From assembly GCF_002999335.1 (NCBI RefSeq), contig NW_020312525.1, forward strand, positions 1 through 64,000: 64,000 nt of DNA, read 5' to 3'. The notes under the pieces are model-generated. The model did no database searches, had not been told where the DNA came from, and was given only the letters and a program-made list of their open reading frames with translations. The DNA is from Cyclospora cayetanensis (Eukaryota > Apicomplexa > Conoidasida > Eucoccidiorida > Eimeriidae). Positions 1 to 11,592 of the stretch are shown here, piece after piece. Each line of letters begins with the position of its first letter. Within the stretch, counting starts at the first letter, position 1. A program made the translations under genes and the position numbers.

Positions 1-1164
1 TTCCTCGACGTTTCTGTTGGCTCTCACGCCATGGGAAGGATAAAAATTGAGCTCTTCAAGCATATTATGCCGAAATGCGCGGAAAATTTTAGACAATTCT
101 GCACGGGTAACTCCTGCTACTGCTGCTGCTGGTATTGTTGCTATCAATTATCATTTTGTTCGTGCACTGTAGCAGTATGGGGCCGGGACTGATCGTACTT
201 TGTGAGCAACTCAAGAGAACTAATTGTAAGCAGAGTGTCGTTCGCTATGGCCTTCATGGCTTGGGATTTAGGATTTGCGTTTTTATGTCTTTAGGAGAAC
301 ACAAGATGAACTCGGTGCCCGTTGGCTACAAGAACGCCAAGTTTCATAGGGTCCTAAAAGGCTTTATGGTCCATGTAGGATCCAGCAAATATGATTCCTT
401 CTATTGCTGTTCATCGTCTTCGCTGTAGCTGGTGGTGGTCTGCTTTTGTCGGTCTCCTAGTGCTGCTGCGTTCGGATGATGCATTTAACTCGAGTATTAC
501 TACCTTCAGTCCTCCACCTCTTGATTCTTTTACTGCTTCAGGGCGGCGACTTTGTGAAGGGGGACGGAACGGGCAGCATGAGCATTTACGGCAGCAGCTT
601 CCCTCTCGAGGCCCCTCCCTGCGCGGAGTCGCTTCAGGGTCTCAGCGGACCAGCAGCAGCCGCAGCAGCAGCAAAAGCGGTTGCTGCTGGCTCTGTGCCG
701 CACTTCCGAGCAGGTTTACTTTGTATGGCCAACAGTGCCGCTGCCAGCGGCAAGCAGCAGGAGCAGGAGAAAGACCCAAAGCAGCAGCAGAGAGGAGGCA
801 CGAACGGCTGCCAGTTCTTCATCACCTGTGGCTCTTGCCTTTGGTTGGACGGCCGCAATGACGTCTTCGGGCAGGTTATTGGCAGGGACTCGCACCAGGT
901 CTGTTGCTGCCTTCGGTGTTTTTGCCGCTGTTATGGTTGCAGGGAGCTGTTTCTGCTGCTTAAAAGGCGTGAATCTAAGCACTTGAGTCTCCCGGCGTAC
1001 CCGATACGAATTATAGGAATTGTTTTTATGGTGCGGTTGCAACTTATCGTGCTACTACTGCTGTTGTGCTTGTGCAGGTTTTAAGAAAGATTGAACACGT
1101 GTCTACTGATGCCCAGGGCAAGCCGCGTGTAGACATCACCATCACTGAATGTGGCGAGCTGTAG
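1..1164 (+). CDS. PPIH: Cyclophilin H (U4/U6 snRNP-type peptidyl-prolyl isomerase), 5' end missing
   Basis: Proline cis-trans isomerase of the spliceosomal cyclophilin H type; in other eukaryotes this protein binds the U4/U6 snRNP in the nucleus. Four exons can be joined with matching phases: 1-106, 295-374, 542-898 and 1078-1164. They give in order [63 protein letters not shown] and the C-terminus ITECGEL. The first 15 or so residues of the family lie left of the window. A Gln/Lys-rich insert of roughly 20 residues, encoded by CAG repeats, sits between MANS and NGCQFF; such low-complexity inserts recur throughout this window. Two usual active-site residues appear changed: the Gln before GGDF is His, and the His after WLDG-K/R is Asn. 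The first depends on the intron boundary at 374. Family assignment is confident; retained isomerase activity is not. Confidence 0.9.
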
Positions 1165-1531
1165 GCAGTCTACCTAGCGCTGCCACTGCATGTGGCATTT
1201 ATCGTCTGTGCAGACTCCTGACCTGTCGCTTACTCGAGCAGCAGTTGCTGCAGCGGTTAGTGGAAATGCTGAGGAACAAATGGTGCTTTGGGGTGGTAAC
1301 CTACGGAGAGAAATTTAGATTGGCTGCAAATTTACGAGGCAGGGGAGCCACAATGTGTTCCTATAACGAGGCTTTCTCAAGAACCATGAAAGCTGTACTA
1401 GACTACCTCAAAGTTTAGTTTCTGCGGCTGCTGTTTCTCATGATGATGCTGCTATGGCCGTATATTATCCGAGTTACTGCAAGATAAGTGGCCTTGTTGC
1501 TTTAACAGCGTCCCAGCCACCATACCCACTG

Positions 1532-2581
1532 TTAGCCGCTGTAGTCACCAATCCTAGGGCGGTGACGTGCATGCAGTTGCTGCAGCTGCGGCAGCAGCCT
1601 TACAAAATGTTCAAAGAAAAACTCGGTGGCTGGCATCAGCTGCTGGAAACAGAAGACTTCTGTTGCCCACGGGGGCCGGTATATCGAATGCTTCAGTAGC
1701 AGCGACTTATATGTATCGAAGGCCGCAGCCGCCGTCATGTGCTGCTGCACCGATTGTCTGTATACTTCAAGCAAAAGGGTCAGGAAAGTGGAGACGGCTT
1801 GAGGAGAAAACTTGGCAAGGCGGCAGAAGGAGGTTGCAGCGACGAAATACTCTAGCACAACCGAGTAGGCTGTTGCATGGTCCTCCTCATCCAAATGCTG
1901 CTGTGAGCGTAGCAGCTGGTGCTGTGAAAAGATGTCTGCATGGGGAACATCAGTGGGAGCAATAACAGGATTCGTAGTTTCCCCCGTTACATCCAGAGTA
2001 TCAAGGCTAACTGTAGAGTCTTGACCTGAAGTCATGGGCACTGAGTTGCTTTTAGTATTTGCTGCATCTGCAGAGTCGTCGCCAGGAAAGCCTCTCTCCG
2101 TGTTGCTTTTTTGAGAGGATGTCCTGCAGCTATTAATAGTCCTTGACGGCCTGGGTGTCGAGCTTTCTGCGGTAGAGCCTCGAAGCTCAGTCACGAAGGC
2201 CTGTAGCTGTAGCAGCTCTTCCAGCTCGCTGGCGAGTTGCAGTGGATCATCTAGCTGAAGTAGTGTCGCAGCGTCTGTAGCGCTGATCAGTGTATAGGTG
2301 AGAAATAGAGGCCTTCTAGAAGTGGAGAGTGCAGCAGCGATCTTTGCATAGGGTACCTTCCCAGTGGAAGCTGTACATGCTGGTGTCTCTACAGCAACAC
2401 CAGTAGCTGGAGTAGACGGCACAAATTCCACGGGATCCTCGAAGGCAGAGCATATTGGCTTCATCTGTGTTTTCTCGAGGAGGTCTAAGTGTGATTTAGC
2501 CGCAGGGGGTGCAGCCATACAGAGTGGAGGACAGAGACTGAGGCCGCTGCCTAAAGTTTCAAGGCAACTCCGATGCTGCAT
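1532..2581 (-). CDS. CFAP119 (CCDC189)-like cilium/flagellum protein
   Basis: A 349-codon minus-strand frame. The C-terminal third has the sequence pattern I associate with the animal CFAP119/CCDC189 family: a helical stretch ending LLEVYRQSV, then FDTYKSLLLKHSIYRPPW, then FxxxxLMPATEFFFEHFVRLL. This matches the family order of a helical segment, a YF..LLL.HS..RPP core and a ..ITDYFL.TYFRH helix. The family acts in motile cilia; in coccidia only microgametes have flagella, so a microgamete role is inferred. The middle is a low-complexity Ser/Thr/Asp linker of about 100 residues. The frame ends soon after the conserved helix, and a short further exon ending near 1405 (donor in the HA codons, acceptor near 1440) would add a plausible tail. 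The start is uncertain; a second Met lies 21 residues in. The gene converges on cyclophilin H. Confidence 0.6.
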   Translation of the reverse strand: MQHRSCLETLGSGLSLCPPLCMAAPPAAKSHLDLLEKTQMKPICSAFEDPVEFVPSTPATGVAVETPACTASTGKVPYAKIAAALSTSRRPLFLTYTLISATDAATLLQLDDPLQLASELEELLQLQAFVTELRGSTAESSTPRPSRTINSCRTSSQKSNTERGFPGDDSADAANTKSNSVPMTSGQDSTVSLDTLDVTGETTNPVIAPTDVPHADIFSQHQLLRSQQHLDEEDHATAYSVVLEYFVAATSFCRLAKFSPQAVSTFLTLLLEVYRQSVQQHMTAAAAFDTYKSLLLKHSIYRPPWATEVFCFQQLMPATEFFFEHFVRLLPQLQQLHARHRPRIGDYSG

Positions 2582-5514
2582 GCAATAACAGGGCCCCCCT
2601 TTACCGGGGATTTTCTTATTGCTTAATTCATTGTTTTACGTGCAGCCGTATCAGTTCTACAAGGTTGGATGACTTTGAAGCTGGGGGTGCTATGCAGCGA
2701 GGGGCATCGCCCTTCGAGTGACCTCAGGGGAAAGATGGATTACAGAGGGAAGATGGTAGGGAAAAGGATCAATTACATCAACATAAAAACTATTCTGAGT
2801 GATTTTTCTATGCATCAAAAGCGGGCAGGAGAAGCAACTTACTTCGCCTCCGTAGGTGAATGCAGAAAAAGCCTTACCGAGATAGTAGGCGACTCGCGCA
2901 TGCACCCCAGTCCCTCTACGGCAGAAAAGCCCAAATAATTGTACGATGCGGCAGCTTATGCGAAAGCTATGATTTGGGTGTCTTTTTAAAGACCGTGGAA
3001 ATAAGTAATCTGCAAGGAAATGCTCGTGGGAGCAGCAGGGTAATAGGGACCAAAAGAAAGCTCCTGGGCCAGCTGCTCGCTGGCAAGAGATTGCGAGACG
3101 CTTCAATAGAGCAAAATGGACAGTCGCGTTAGTTCTGGATAGCATTCTTGCAAGACCGAGCTGCTTCTGTAGAAGTTCCCCACCCTAGGCCTCAGAGTCG
3201 AGCCCAGATTCGTAAAATTGGTGGCATAGAAGAAAGCCGGGCTTTCGGGCACAGAACCTCTCACTTTGAGGTTATTGGGCTAGCCGATGCTACATGATTG
3301 TGATTGCACCTGGGCTAAGGTGGTCCAGCCAGTGATACATCGGAGCACCTTCATTGTACAAATAGGGATACATGGGGATGAGATGCTAACAGTCATCATG
3401 CCTGTATGCTTGCAAGCTTGTCTGTCCCCCTATTCTACTTGTCTTTCTGCTTCATTTTCTCTCTCCTTGCCATTCTATGAGGCCCTCAGAGCATGTCACA
3501 TTGCGCTGCTTTTTTCGTAGTGTTAAACTAGCCCCTGCATGCGGCTTTGTGAAGTACTCGATCCGATGCTTTGCCTGGGCTGTCGTTTGTAGCACGATCT
3601 GACGCACCTGTACCAGCTGGAACCTTGGGACTTTCTGGACTCATTGAAGGTGACTGGGCTAAAAGATGTAATGTATCTCTCTAGAGAGGACCCTCCAGTT
3701 TCAGTGCCTCCTCCACCTGATTAACGGCGCGCAGATAAAAGTACAATAAGCCTTATGCGTAGCAGAAGCCAATTTGGCTGTTATACAAGCCATACTTGGT
3801 TTTTCAATCCACACTCAAGGGCTAAGGACTAGGGGCACCAAAAAAGTTGTTTCTTGTTGTAACTCCTTTACCAACATGTAAACATCGAGGATTATGCTGA
3901 GAGCCGTAAAAAGCTTGGAGTAGCATTTTACGGTTCTCAGTAAAATCAGATGCCGCCTAAATCCTTTCCCTGCACGAAAGAAGGGAGCTCATCCTCGGCC
4001 AAAAATACTGTACCGTACAGGCCACATTTTAGATCATTCAAAAGTCGTAAAATGTTCTACAATTTTGAAACAACTACGCCTAAGTTGCGAATGTGTGCTT
4101 CCTGTCAGCCTATTGGCGAAACACAATTTTCAAAAGCTGAAATGCAGGCCTCAGAAAAGTCGTCAGTGCCCAGTTATCCGTACGCCTTAGGCGCATAGCT
4201 ATGTAGAACGAATTATGTATTTTATGGACTCCTAGTGGTTGGAAGGCTTGGAGCACTTGAGGAAGGACCTCTTGACCGTTTTGTCAGGGCATAGGAAAAA
4301 GTTTGTAGCCGTGAAGGTTCTCGAGTTGGTACTACTACGACGACAGAGATAGTTTTGGAATAAATACATGTGTATTTTGCTGCACTTGAAGCCATCGCAG
4401 GTTAGATGCTGGTCTAAGCGCCGTAAGGCCTCCTCAGTGTTGGTGGCACTGGTCGGTACTACAGCTGTCTCCTGTGCGGGACCCCACAAGTGGGGAAAGT
4501 GTCTCCCTGTATCGACTCATAGTGCTGTTATCATCCTGGTTTGCAGAGAAAATAAGCCATAGTCTGAAGGCTAGAGTCTGTTTCAATATACTGATTATGC
4601 TCCTCCGTAGTTACACCGGAGTGCGTGCCCTCATCTGTGGCTCGTCCGGGGGTTACGCCCTTAGATCCTGACTTCCACAAAAACGAGTTACTATTATTAC
4701 CGTTTTTATCCAAAGTTCAACAACTGAATTCGTAGTTCTGTGGCTACACCACTGTAAGGTCACTCCTCTCGAAGGGGCACTTCGTGCAGCAGGCGGATCC
4801 TGGGTTTCAAGAAAAAAGCCATCTGCAAACCATCGCCTACCATCTTCTAAATCCAAAAGCTTCAAAATAAACCATTTTTCTCACAGGAGATACATTATTT
4901 TCATAAACATACGTGTAATCCACGTTTAGCTGGTCCACGCAGACTCGGTAGTTACCTTGTGGTCAATGCTTTTCTCGGTGGATTTGCCCGAAAAAGAGGA
5001 AATGAGACAAAGATTCAAGGGCTTAGAGTTTCGCAAAGCCTACTTACATGTTTTCAGGGAGGCTGGGAGGTTCTCTCGCTGGCTCGCTTTCCGCGAAGTA
5101 GGGTGTCCATTAAGGCCCAACTAGTGCACAGTCGGGTCATACTACGGCAAGTCCACAAAGTTCATTGAAACCTCCATATAACTGACTGAACGAAATAAAT
5201 TAAGACTTTATCAGCTTTTTCAAATGATTTGAGTCAAAGAGGTCTGCTTACATCGGCGCGATCAAGCCAAACAAACAGCTTTAACTGCCGAGGCAGCCAC
5301 ACCACCTCGCAACCGCCGGACTGCACCGGCTGTTCTCTACGGGAAGAGGCTCCGAGGCTCCTGAGCCAAATCGTTTGTTTTGTAATGCATTATGCATTCC
5401 TTGTACTTTTTATAACGCTGACAATTGTACTGACCTAAGTTTTTCACGTGCCTCCCCAGCAGCCCGCTGTGTGCGCTCTACGCTGCCGCCCCATCGCAAC
5501 CGCGCCTGCCCAAG
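2582..5514. other. No recognisable gene
   Basis: About 2.9 kb with only short frames on both strands. None has a recognisable domain, and their composition is unlike the CAG-rich coding sequence on either side. A 151-codon minus-strand frame at 2690-3145 could be an upstream exon of the CFAP119-like gene, but nothing supports it. The right-hand end should hold the promoter of the cysteine-rich gene; I see no defined motif. Confidence 0.5.
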
Positions 5515-8015
5515 ATGAAGCACCCCAGCAGGCTGCTCAGGGCCTGGCCTCTAGTATCTTTATTAGCTTCGGCTCTCATTGACAGCTCCCAGATGGCTGC
5601 TGGGAGACCCGGCACTAGCAGTAGCATTGTAGACAGGTTGGGCAACAGACGAAGATCTATTGCGAGCAGGGACGTGGGTCGCTCAGCTAGGATCCGTTCT
5701 ACTACTGGGACAGTCTCCACGGTGGATAGTGTTATCGATAGCGGTGTGGTGACAAGTACTTCAGCCACCCCCTCCAACGGGGATCTGCTACTGCAGTATC
5801 TCAATAAGAAGGCCAGCACCAATGGCAAGACAGCGCAGCAGCTTATAGAAAAGTTGATATCCAAAAAGGGCGGCATTGAGGAGCCACAAGTTGCATCGAC
5901 TGCTGCTCTACTTGTAGAACCGGAAGTAGAGGAGTCAGGAGATCTTGTCGAGGTGGTTAACACGCAGGCCTGTGACGATACACCCGTCAGCCAGGCCTAT
6001 GACTGTGTACAGAAGGAGTTCAAACAGACCGCCTACTCCTGCAGCATTGATTTTTATCCTGAGGTTTGCACGATCGTAATAAAGCCCATGCAGACATCTT
6101 GTCCCAAAGACGTTGAACGGACGATCACATACCAATGCCCCAAACTGAAGAACAAACAAATGTGCTACAACATTCCTAAAGCAGTACAAACTGTCTGTAC
6201 TGGCACTGCTAACCAGGCCAAGGAGACAGACTGTCAGCGTGTGAGGACGGAAAAGGTATGCAGCATAGTGGAGGAGACGATTCCATGGACTTGCCTTGAA
6301 ACAAAACCACTGACCCTTGACTATACCTGTAGCAAAGTTGAGCCGACCACCGACTGCTCCCCTAATGTGGTAGCGGTTGACGATGATTGCACGCGCGAGA
6401 CCAATGTTCCTGTCGTATATGACTACTACGACGTGGAACCTCAGACAGAGTGCCATACTGAGCGTAAGAAGAATATGTGTCAGAAGAACGTGAGGTCTGT
6501 CAACCTGTACTCTTGCCCGGAAACATACTATGAACAAGAATGTACCATGGTCACTGTGCCAGTTACGAAGATGTGCGACACTCCCGCCACTGTCACTGAA
6601 GAGTATCCGTGCGAAAAAACCGAAACGAGAGTGTTCAAGAAAGCATGTGGATTTGGCCAAGGAAAGAAGTTTCTTAGGATATCCGATACTGTAACCGATA
6701 ATGGCACAGACAACGGCAAGAGCCTATGCGACTACGAAGCGCCAGTAAGCTGGGCTGTCTCTCTCGCTACTGCTTTGACCCAAAACTTTTCCGTTGTCGT
6801 TGTTTATTTGTATCTATTTCACGCGATGGCTCTATCCTCCTCGAAGCATATACATGCGGCTCTCTTAGTCTGTCATTGCCCGTACCTCCATGCCCGCTTC
6901 TCTGTGTCAGCCCCATATTCCCCGTTCATGACATTTATTTGGCCCTTTCTTTAGTTCCTTCCTATCCTTTTAGCTAAGCCTTACTGGCCCTCCTCTCGAA
7001 GACGTCCACTTGTCCCGTATCTCCCCCTGTCCACAGGTTACCGTCTCTACTACTTGTACTCGCGAGGCTACAGTCGTGAAACAGGAGCCCTGCACGGAGA
7101 CCGAGCAGCAAGAACAGTGCGAAATGGTGGAGAAAACGCGGGAGAAGTCGTGTGAGACCCCCACGGTTCGCTCTGTCGAGACGGAATGCGACGACTGGGT
7201 AGAAGAGGAGGTTTGTGAAGAGGTCAACAAGACTGTCACCAAAAAGGGCGTTCGGTTTGAGACAAAAACTGAAAGCTTCCCCTGCACCAGTACATACGCC
7301 AAGGAGGTTTGCGTTGAGGTACAGAGCCTCGTTGATAGCACCTGCTCTGCCCAACTCCGGGAGACACAAGAGGTCTCTTGCACCCGCTCATACAAGAGGC
7401 AAGTATGCGAAAACAACAATGTCTCAAGCATCGAACTCTGCGCAGATGTCAGCGAGGAAGCAATTGAATATGACTGCCAACAAATTACGTATGAGGAGGT
7501 AAATCCAACCCCGAAATTTGAAAGCAGAACCCTTGACACTCCAAACTGAAAGACTCGTACAAGCCTTAACAAGCTGAATCTAGGCCTCACTTGCTTCTAC
7601 AACGGGAAAAAACTGATGTGCCCGTGCACCTGTCTTGTTCATGTGTACGTTTCCCTTAACTATTGCCCCTAGCTCTACCGTCTAAGAATGTGGGTGTGTG
7701 CCTCAGAAATGCAGTACTGTGCCGTATTACGAGCTGGAGGACTGTGAGGTGACACTGGTTGAGACGGAGCTGACACCTTGCGAAGGGGACTACCAGGTGA
7801 CTGAGTGCACTCCCCAGGAGAGCCCCCAAATGGGCACTTGCTTTAACGACGAGGAGGTTGACGTTGCCTCGACCTGCTACCGGATAGAGAGCCAGAACAC
7901 TTGTCAAGATGTTATCACCACCAGGGTAATAAAGGACACTGTCAACTACGCTGCCTCAACCGTAAGCGCCAGCCCGACAGAGAGCACCAAGTCCTCCATT
8001 GAACCGACGAAGTAG
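5515..8015 (+). CDS. Secreted 42-cysteine repeat protein, oocyst-wall-like
   Basis: Three exons join in phase 0: 5515-6744 (donor gtaagc), 7037-7498 (donor gtaaat) and 7707-8015, giving 666 residues. The N-terminus is a signal peptide: basic MKHPSRLLR, then a hydrophobic LVSLLASAL stretch. Residues up to about 150 are a Ser/Thr-rich, cysteine-free pro-region with Arg-rich sites (RRRS, RSARIRS) that could be processed. From about residue 150 the protein is a run of 42 cysteines, mostly 8-14 residues apart, often in a T/E-V-x-x-x-C setting and rich in Thr, Val and Glu. There is no transmembrane segment or GPI signal; the tail is Ser/Thr-rich. Secretion and heavy disulfide bonding follow from this; a structural role in an oocyst or sporocyst wall is inference. 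It lacks the CPPG motifs I associate with classic COWP type I repeats, so it may be a different cysteine-rich family. Confidence 0.8.
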
Positions 8016-9758
8016 TTCACACCTGTAGTAGATGCATCACACTGGTATTTAAAGTTGCTGTCTTAAGGCACGGGCACAGCCACACATCGCGCTGGAGCTC
8101 CGTTAGGCCTAACACAGCGATACCTCATGACGGCCTTTTACAAAGTAGAGGAGGGCCCCGCCCTCCGCAGGGGGCCTCAAAACCCTTGCTATGAGCTAAG
8201 ATGACATCAGCAGAGCCTAGCTTTTAAATAACGTAATCGGACGTTTAATGGTAGTCCTTGCATAGGCACGCCGGCATTTAAAGATCGAAAGTTCAGGGTT
8301 TGGAATTAATGATAATCAGGGGCCTCTCTGTGGGTTCTCTGAGAGTACACAACACCAGAAGGAGCAGACAGGGTTTGTGTGAAAAAGGGCATGTTGCCAA
8401 GAGAGCATCCGGCGGCGTAAATCGGGGGCTGGAGGAAGTGGCCCCTGTCTTGAACTGGGATGTCTGCAACTCAGGAGATTGTGCAAAAATACACAGAAAT
8501 AGCGGCGTGCAAAAAATCCGTGGGCGGCCCTACGTAGCGACAAACAATCAAGCCACATTTTTTCTAAAAAGAAGTGCAGCAATGGCTGCACACAGTGATG
8601 CACAAAGGCACACACGCTGCACGCATACAAACAGCAACAACCATGGGCCACAATATTGTGTTTGTCCAGCTGTGCAGCATGCATTTGATAGATAGAGGGG
8701 AGGTTTGTCGCGAAGAACAATCGATTCAGGTTTTGAGTCACACTAGACCGACGCTTAGCGACTGATGGCCAGTCTCTAATTCTGCAGCCTTCATGGGCCA
8801 CGATGAAGGCCCCTGCTGTGGTTTCCGCTCAACTGACTTTCACGGTCCGCCCGCTTGGCAGAAAAATATGTCGCTACCAGTCCAAAAAGCAATTTGGCCA
8901 TTGCAAAAAGTAGGACAATCCTGCTGTTGTGTCGCATCAGAGTCAGGTGTTGGATGGCGGCCTGCGGATGATCGCCGGACATCCAACGTAGGCTAAAAGA
9001 GTTATTGAATGAAGTTCTCTATAGGAGACGCGCATCTGTAGCGTGCAAAAAGACCAGCTAACTGGCTAGTAGGTAGCTATTCAGGAAATCCGGTAACCAA
9101 AAGGGACATAATCAGTCGGGCAGCCTCGTAGGAGTCACGCCAGACCGACCGGTAGCAACTTACGGCCCCTCTCTGGCCCTGCAGCCTTCAGAGGGCAGGA
9201 ATGAGAGCCCCTGGGTGTCTTCTTGGACCCTCCCAGGTGTTTAGCACACAATCGGGTTTCGACGATTTGAATAACCGATAGAGAAGCTGTTGGAGCCCTT
9301 AAAGAGAAGAACATCATTCCGAGGGATTTCCTTAGTACAATATGCCTACTCCCTGCCTCCCTCCCCCTTACGCATTCTGGTACTAGCTAGCGTAGCATCC
9401 TGAACGTGAGTTCAGCTACAGAGACTAAACTAGCCCTTGGCTCCAGCACTTTAGCATACAGCCAGCACAGGCCTTTGTCCGCAACCCTGTCCCTATGAAA
9501 CACCAATATAAAGTATTAGGGAGTAAACAGGTAAATAACGTTCCAGAAGCCCCCTATTCTTCTCGCCTAGAGGATCCAACTGTCCCAAAAGCTGAGATAG
9601 GGGCCAATGGGCCGAGTGGCCACTCCGAAAGTGGGGTCTTCTTGATATGAAGACTGAACATGTCCTGCACACACCTGTAAGGGACTTGCAAAAAAACTCT
9701 GTGGTGCGTGTCCCCACTCTCCATGTACGTGATTAGGTGCCAGGCGTGAATAAAGGAA
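8016..9758. other. No recognisable gene
   Basis: This stretch lies between the stop of the cysteine-rich gene and the stop of LSm5, so it should hold both 3' ends. Only short overlapping frames on both strands occur, none with a recognisable motif. I see no RNA gene. Confidence 0.5.
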
Positions 9759-10744
9759 TCAAGAGCTTTTTTCAGTCTCGGCTGCCGAGGTTGCTGGCTG
9801 GGTGGCTTCTTCAGGGTCACCACCTGGCACTAAGATGCTGATATTGTTGCCGTTTAGAAGTATGCTGTCAAGATGGGTCTTCTTGACACCTTGAGCCGTA
9901 AACGAATACTCGGTCACATCGTCCAGTACCTATAGAGGCAGTCATGAGATTCTGGGGAGGTAGAGATGTATAGGGGGTGGCGCACGGGCCTGAAGGGAAG
10001 TGAAACTTACTAGAAAGCAGTAACCCCAGATCCAGGAAGAGCAATAGGTGCAGGGAGCTGCAGTAGGAGCTTTAACGGAGGAACAGCGTGACACGGTGAA
10101 AAATAGATGACAAGGGGGCACTGGGTATTAATCGCGAAAGCACGTAAGCTGGTAGGGTCTAAGTAAAGACGATGGGGGGATGCGATGAGAACGGCGACAG
10201 ACGGCACACGTACACGAAGTATGATTTCACTAAGGTCGCCTACAGCTAATCAACAGCAACAGGAAGTCACTGTGAGTTATTGGTCCCCCTCTACGTCAGT
10301 TAGAGCCTTATTTTTTATCCAATTAAGCTTGTTCGCTAGGAGGCAACCCAAAGCAAGGGGTACGCGGAGATTGCCGAGGATGTGGAGGTGGCAGATGGGC
10401 TGTGGGCTAGCGGGTCACAGGCGACTGCGCCTCAAGAGTAGGAGTGCCCACCAAGCACTGCACGATATAGTTAGATGGAGAACCTTCTCACAATGAGTGG
10501 GGAGATCCATGCAGTAACTGCAATAACTTATGGGTAGGGCTCTGCTCACCATGTTGACATAATCGTCGAAGCCGCGGAGAGTACCGGCCAGCTCTTTATC
10601 TCCCTTCATGATGACCCAAACCCTTGAGCCCACGCATTTGTCCACTAGGGCAAGGGGCAAGTAGCTAGGGCCTCCGCTGACGACACCTGCGGTGCCTAGG
10701 CCCCCAGAGCCTCCTGCTGGTGCTGCTGTTGCGCTGCTGCTCAT
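9759..10744 (-). CDS. LSM5: U6 snRNA-associated Sm-like protein LSm5
   Basis: Subunit of the LSm2-8 ring, which binds the 3' end of U6 snRNA in the nucleus, and of LSm1-7, which acts in cytoplasmic mRNA decay. Two exons, 10550-10744 and 9759-9929, are joined in phase 0 across a 620-base intron (donor gtgagc, acceptor ctatag), giving 121 residues. Sm1 motif: [19 protein letters not shown] followed by [17 protein letters not shown]. Sm2 motif: [14 protein letters not shown]. Residues 1-25 are a Ser/Ala/Gly-rich extension, and the C-terminus is slightly longer than in other eukaryotes; the core length matches the roughly 90-residue family. The IxLLNGNN..xLVPGG form of Sm2 with VDKC-V/I-GS is diagnostic for LSm5. 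Transcribed divergently from the HPR-like gene. Confidence 0.95.
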
Positions 10745-11592
10745 TATGCCTCCAAGTGTAACGACTGAATCTACCTGAAAAGCTGAAGCTGCTGGTGCTT
10801 GTACTGCTGACGCTTTTTATGTTGTTCTCGCTGCTGCCCGTGCTCCTGTGCTAGTACCGCAGAGGCGGGGACCGGCTGTCAGAAGGCTGTGGCAAAACCA
10901 CCAGAAGAACTGGCATATGCATTCTTCTCTGGGTCCCTAGCGTCCACAATTGCTTGGAGGAAGCATAAACGCAAGATACACGGTCACCGGGAGCCCCTCC
11001 ACCAACACGGTGTTGCAGGGGCCGCGGAAGGGGCCCCCCAAGGCCCCGGCCAGTGAGCTGCTTGCGGCAGCTGGAGCCTCGGATTTCGCGCAGTGTACAC
11101 CGGATGGTCTGTAGATATTGATTCAAGGATGGAGCAAAATAAGATAAGCCAGTCACTACTTTGCGGATCCTAGTAGAGGAGACCTCTCTTCTCTGGAATT
11201 GTGCATGCTTACGGGAGAACGTGATGGAGGGGCCCCTCGGAATGGATCCTCCGTTTCTTCGTGAGGCCTTAAGCAGCACATACACACCTTTCGAGAGAAA
11301 AACGCTCGTAGGGACTACTCCAGCCAGCAGCTACCAACAAGTTGGGGGCCCAGAGCCCACTTTCCCGTCGGGAGTCAGGGCGAGCTCCGCTGGACCGCGA
11401 GGTCACTAGCAAGACTTGTGCCGTGTAATTGAGTGTATCCATGACTCAGGGGTTTCGCAAGCAAGCAAAGAGCACCTTAAATTGCCTGGAACCCCGGAAA
11501 TATCCGTGGTTCCAGTGTAGTGCAGAGGAGGAATAGGCACTCGAAAGCCTCTGTAAACTAAGCTTCTTAGTGGCCTTCCGTAGACAACTCTA
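10745..11592. promoter_or_regulatory. Divergent intergenic region between LSm5 and the HPR-like gene
   Basis: These 850 bases separate two start codons that point away from each other, so the region should contain both promoters and 5' untranslated regions. A 144-codon minus-strand frame at 10851-11285 has no recognisable features and is probably chance. No sequence motif decides where transcription starts. Confidence 0.4.

Noticed and set aside
2690..3145. 151-codon minus-strand frame as a separate gene
   Set aside because: Mixed composition, no motif, not connected by a clear splice to the CFAP119-like gene.
9554..9823. 89-codon minus-strand frame starting MVTLKKPP
   Set aside because: Overlaps the last LSm5 exon in another frame.
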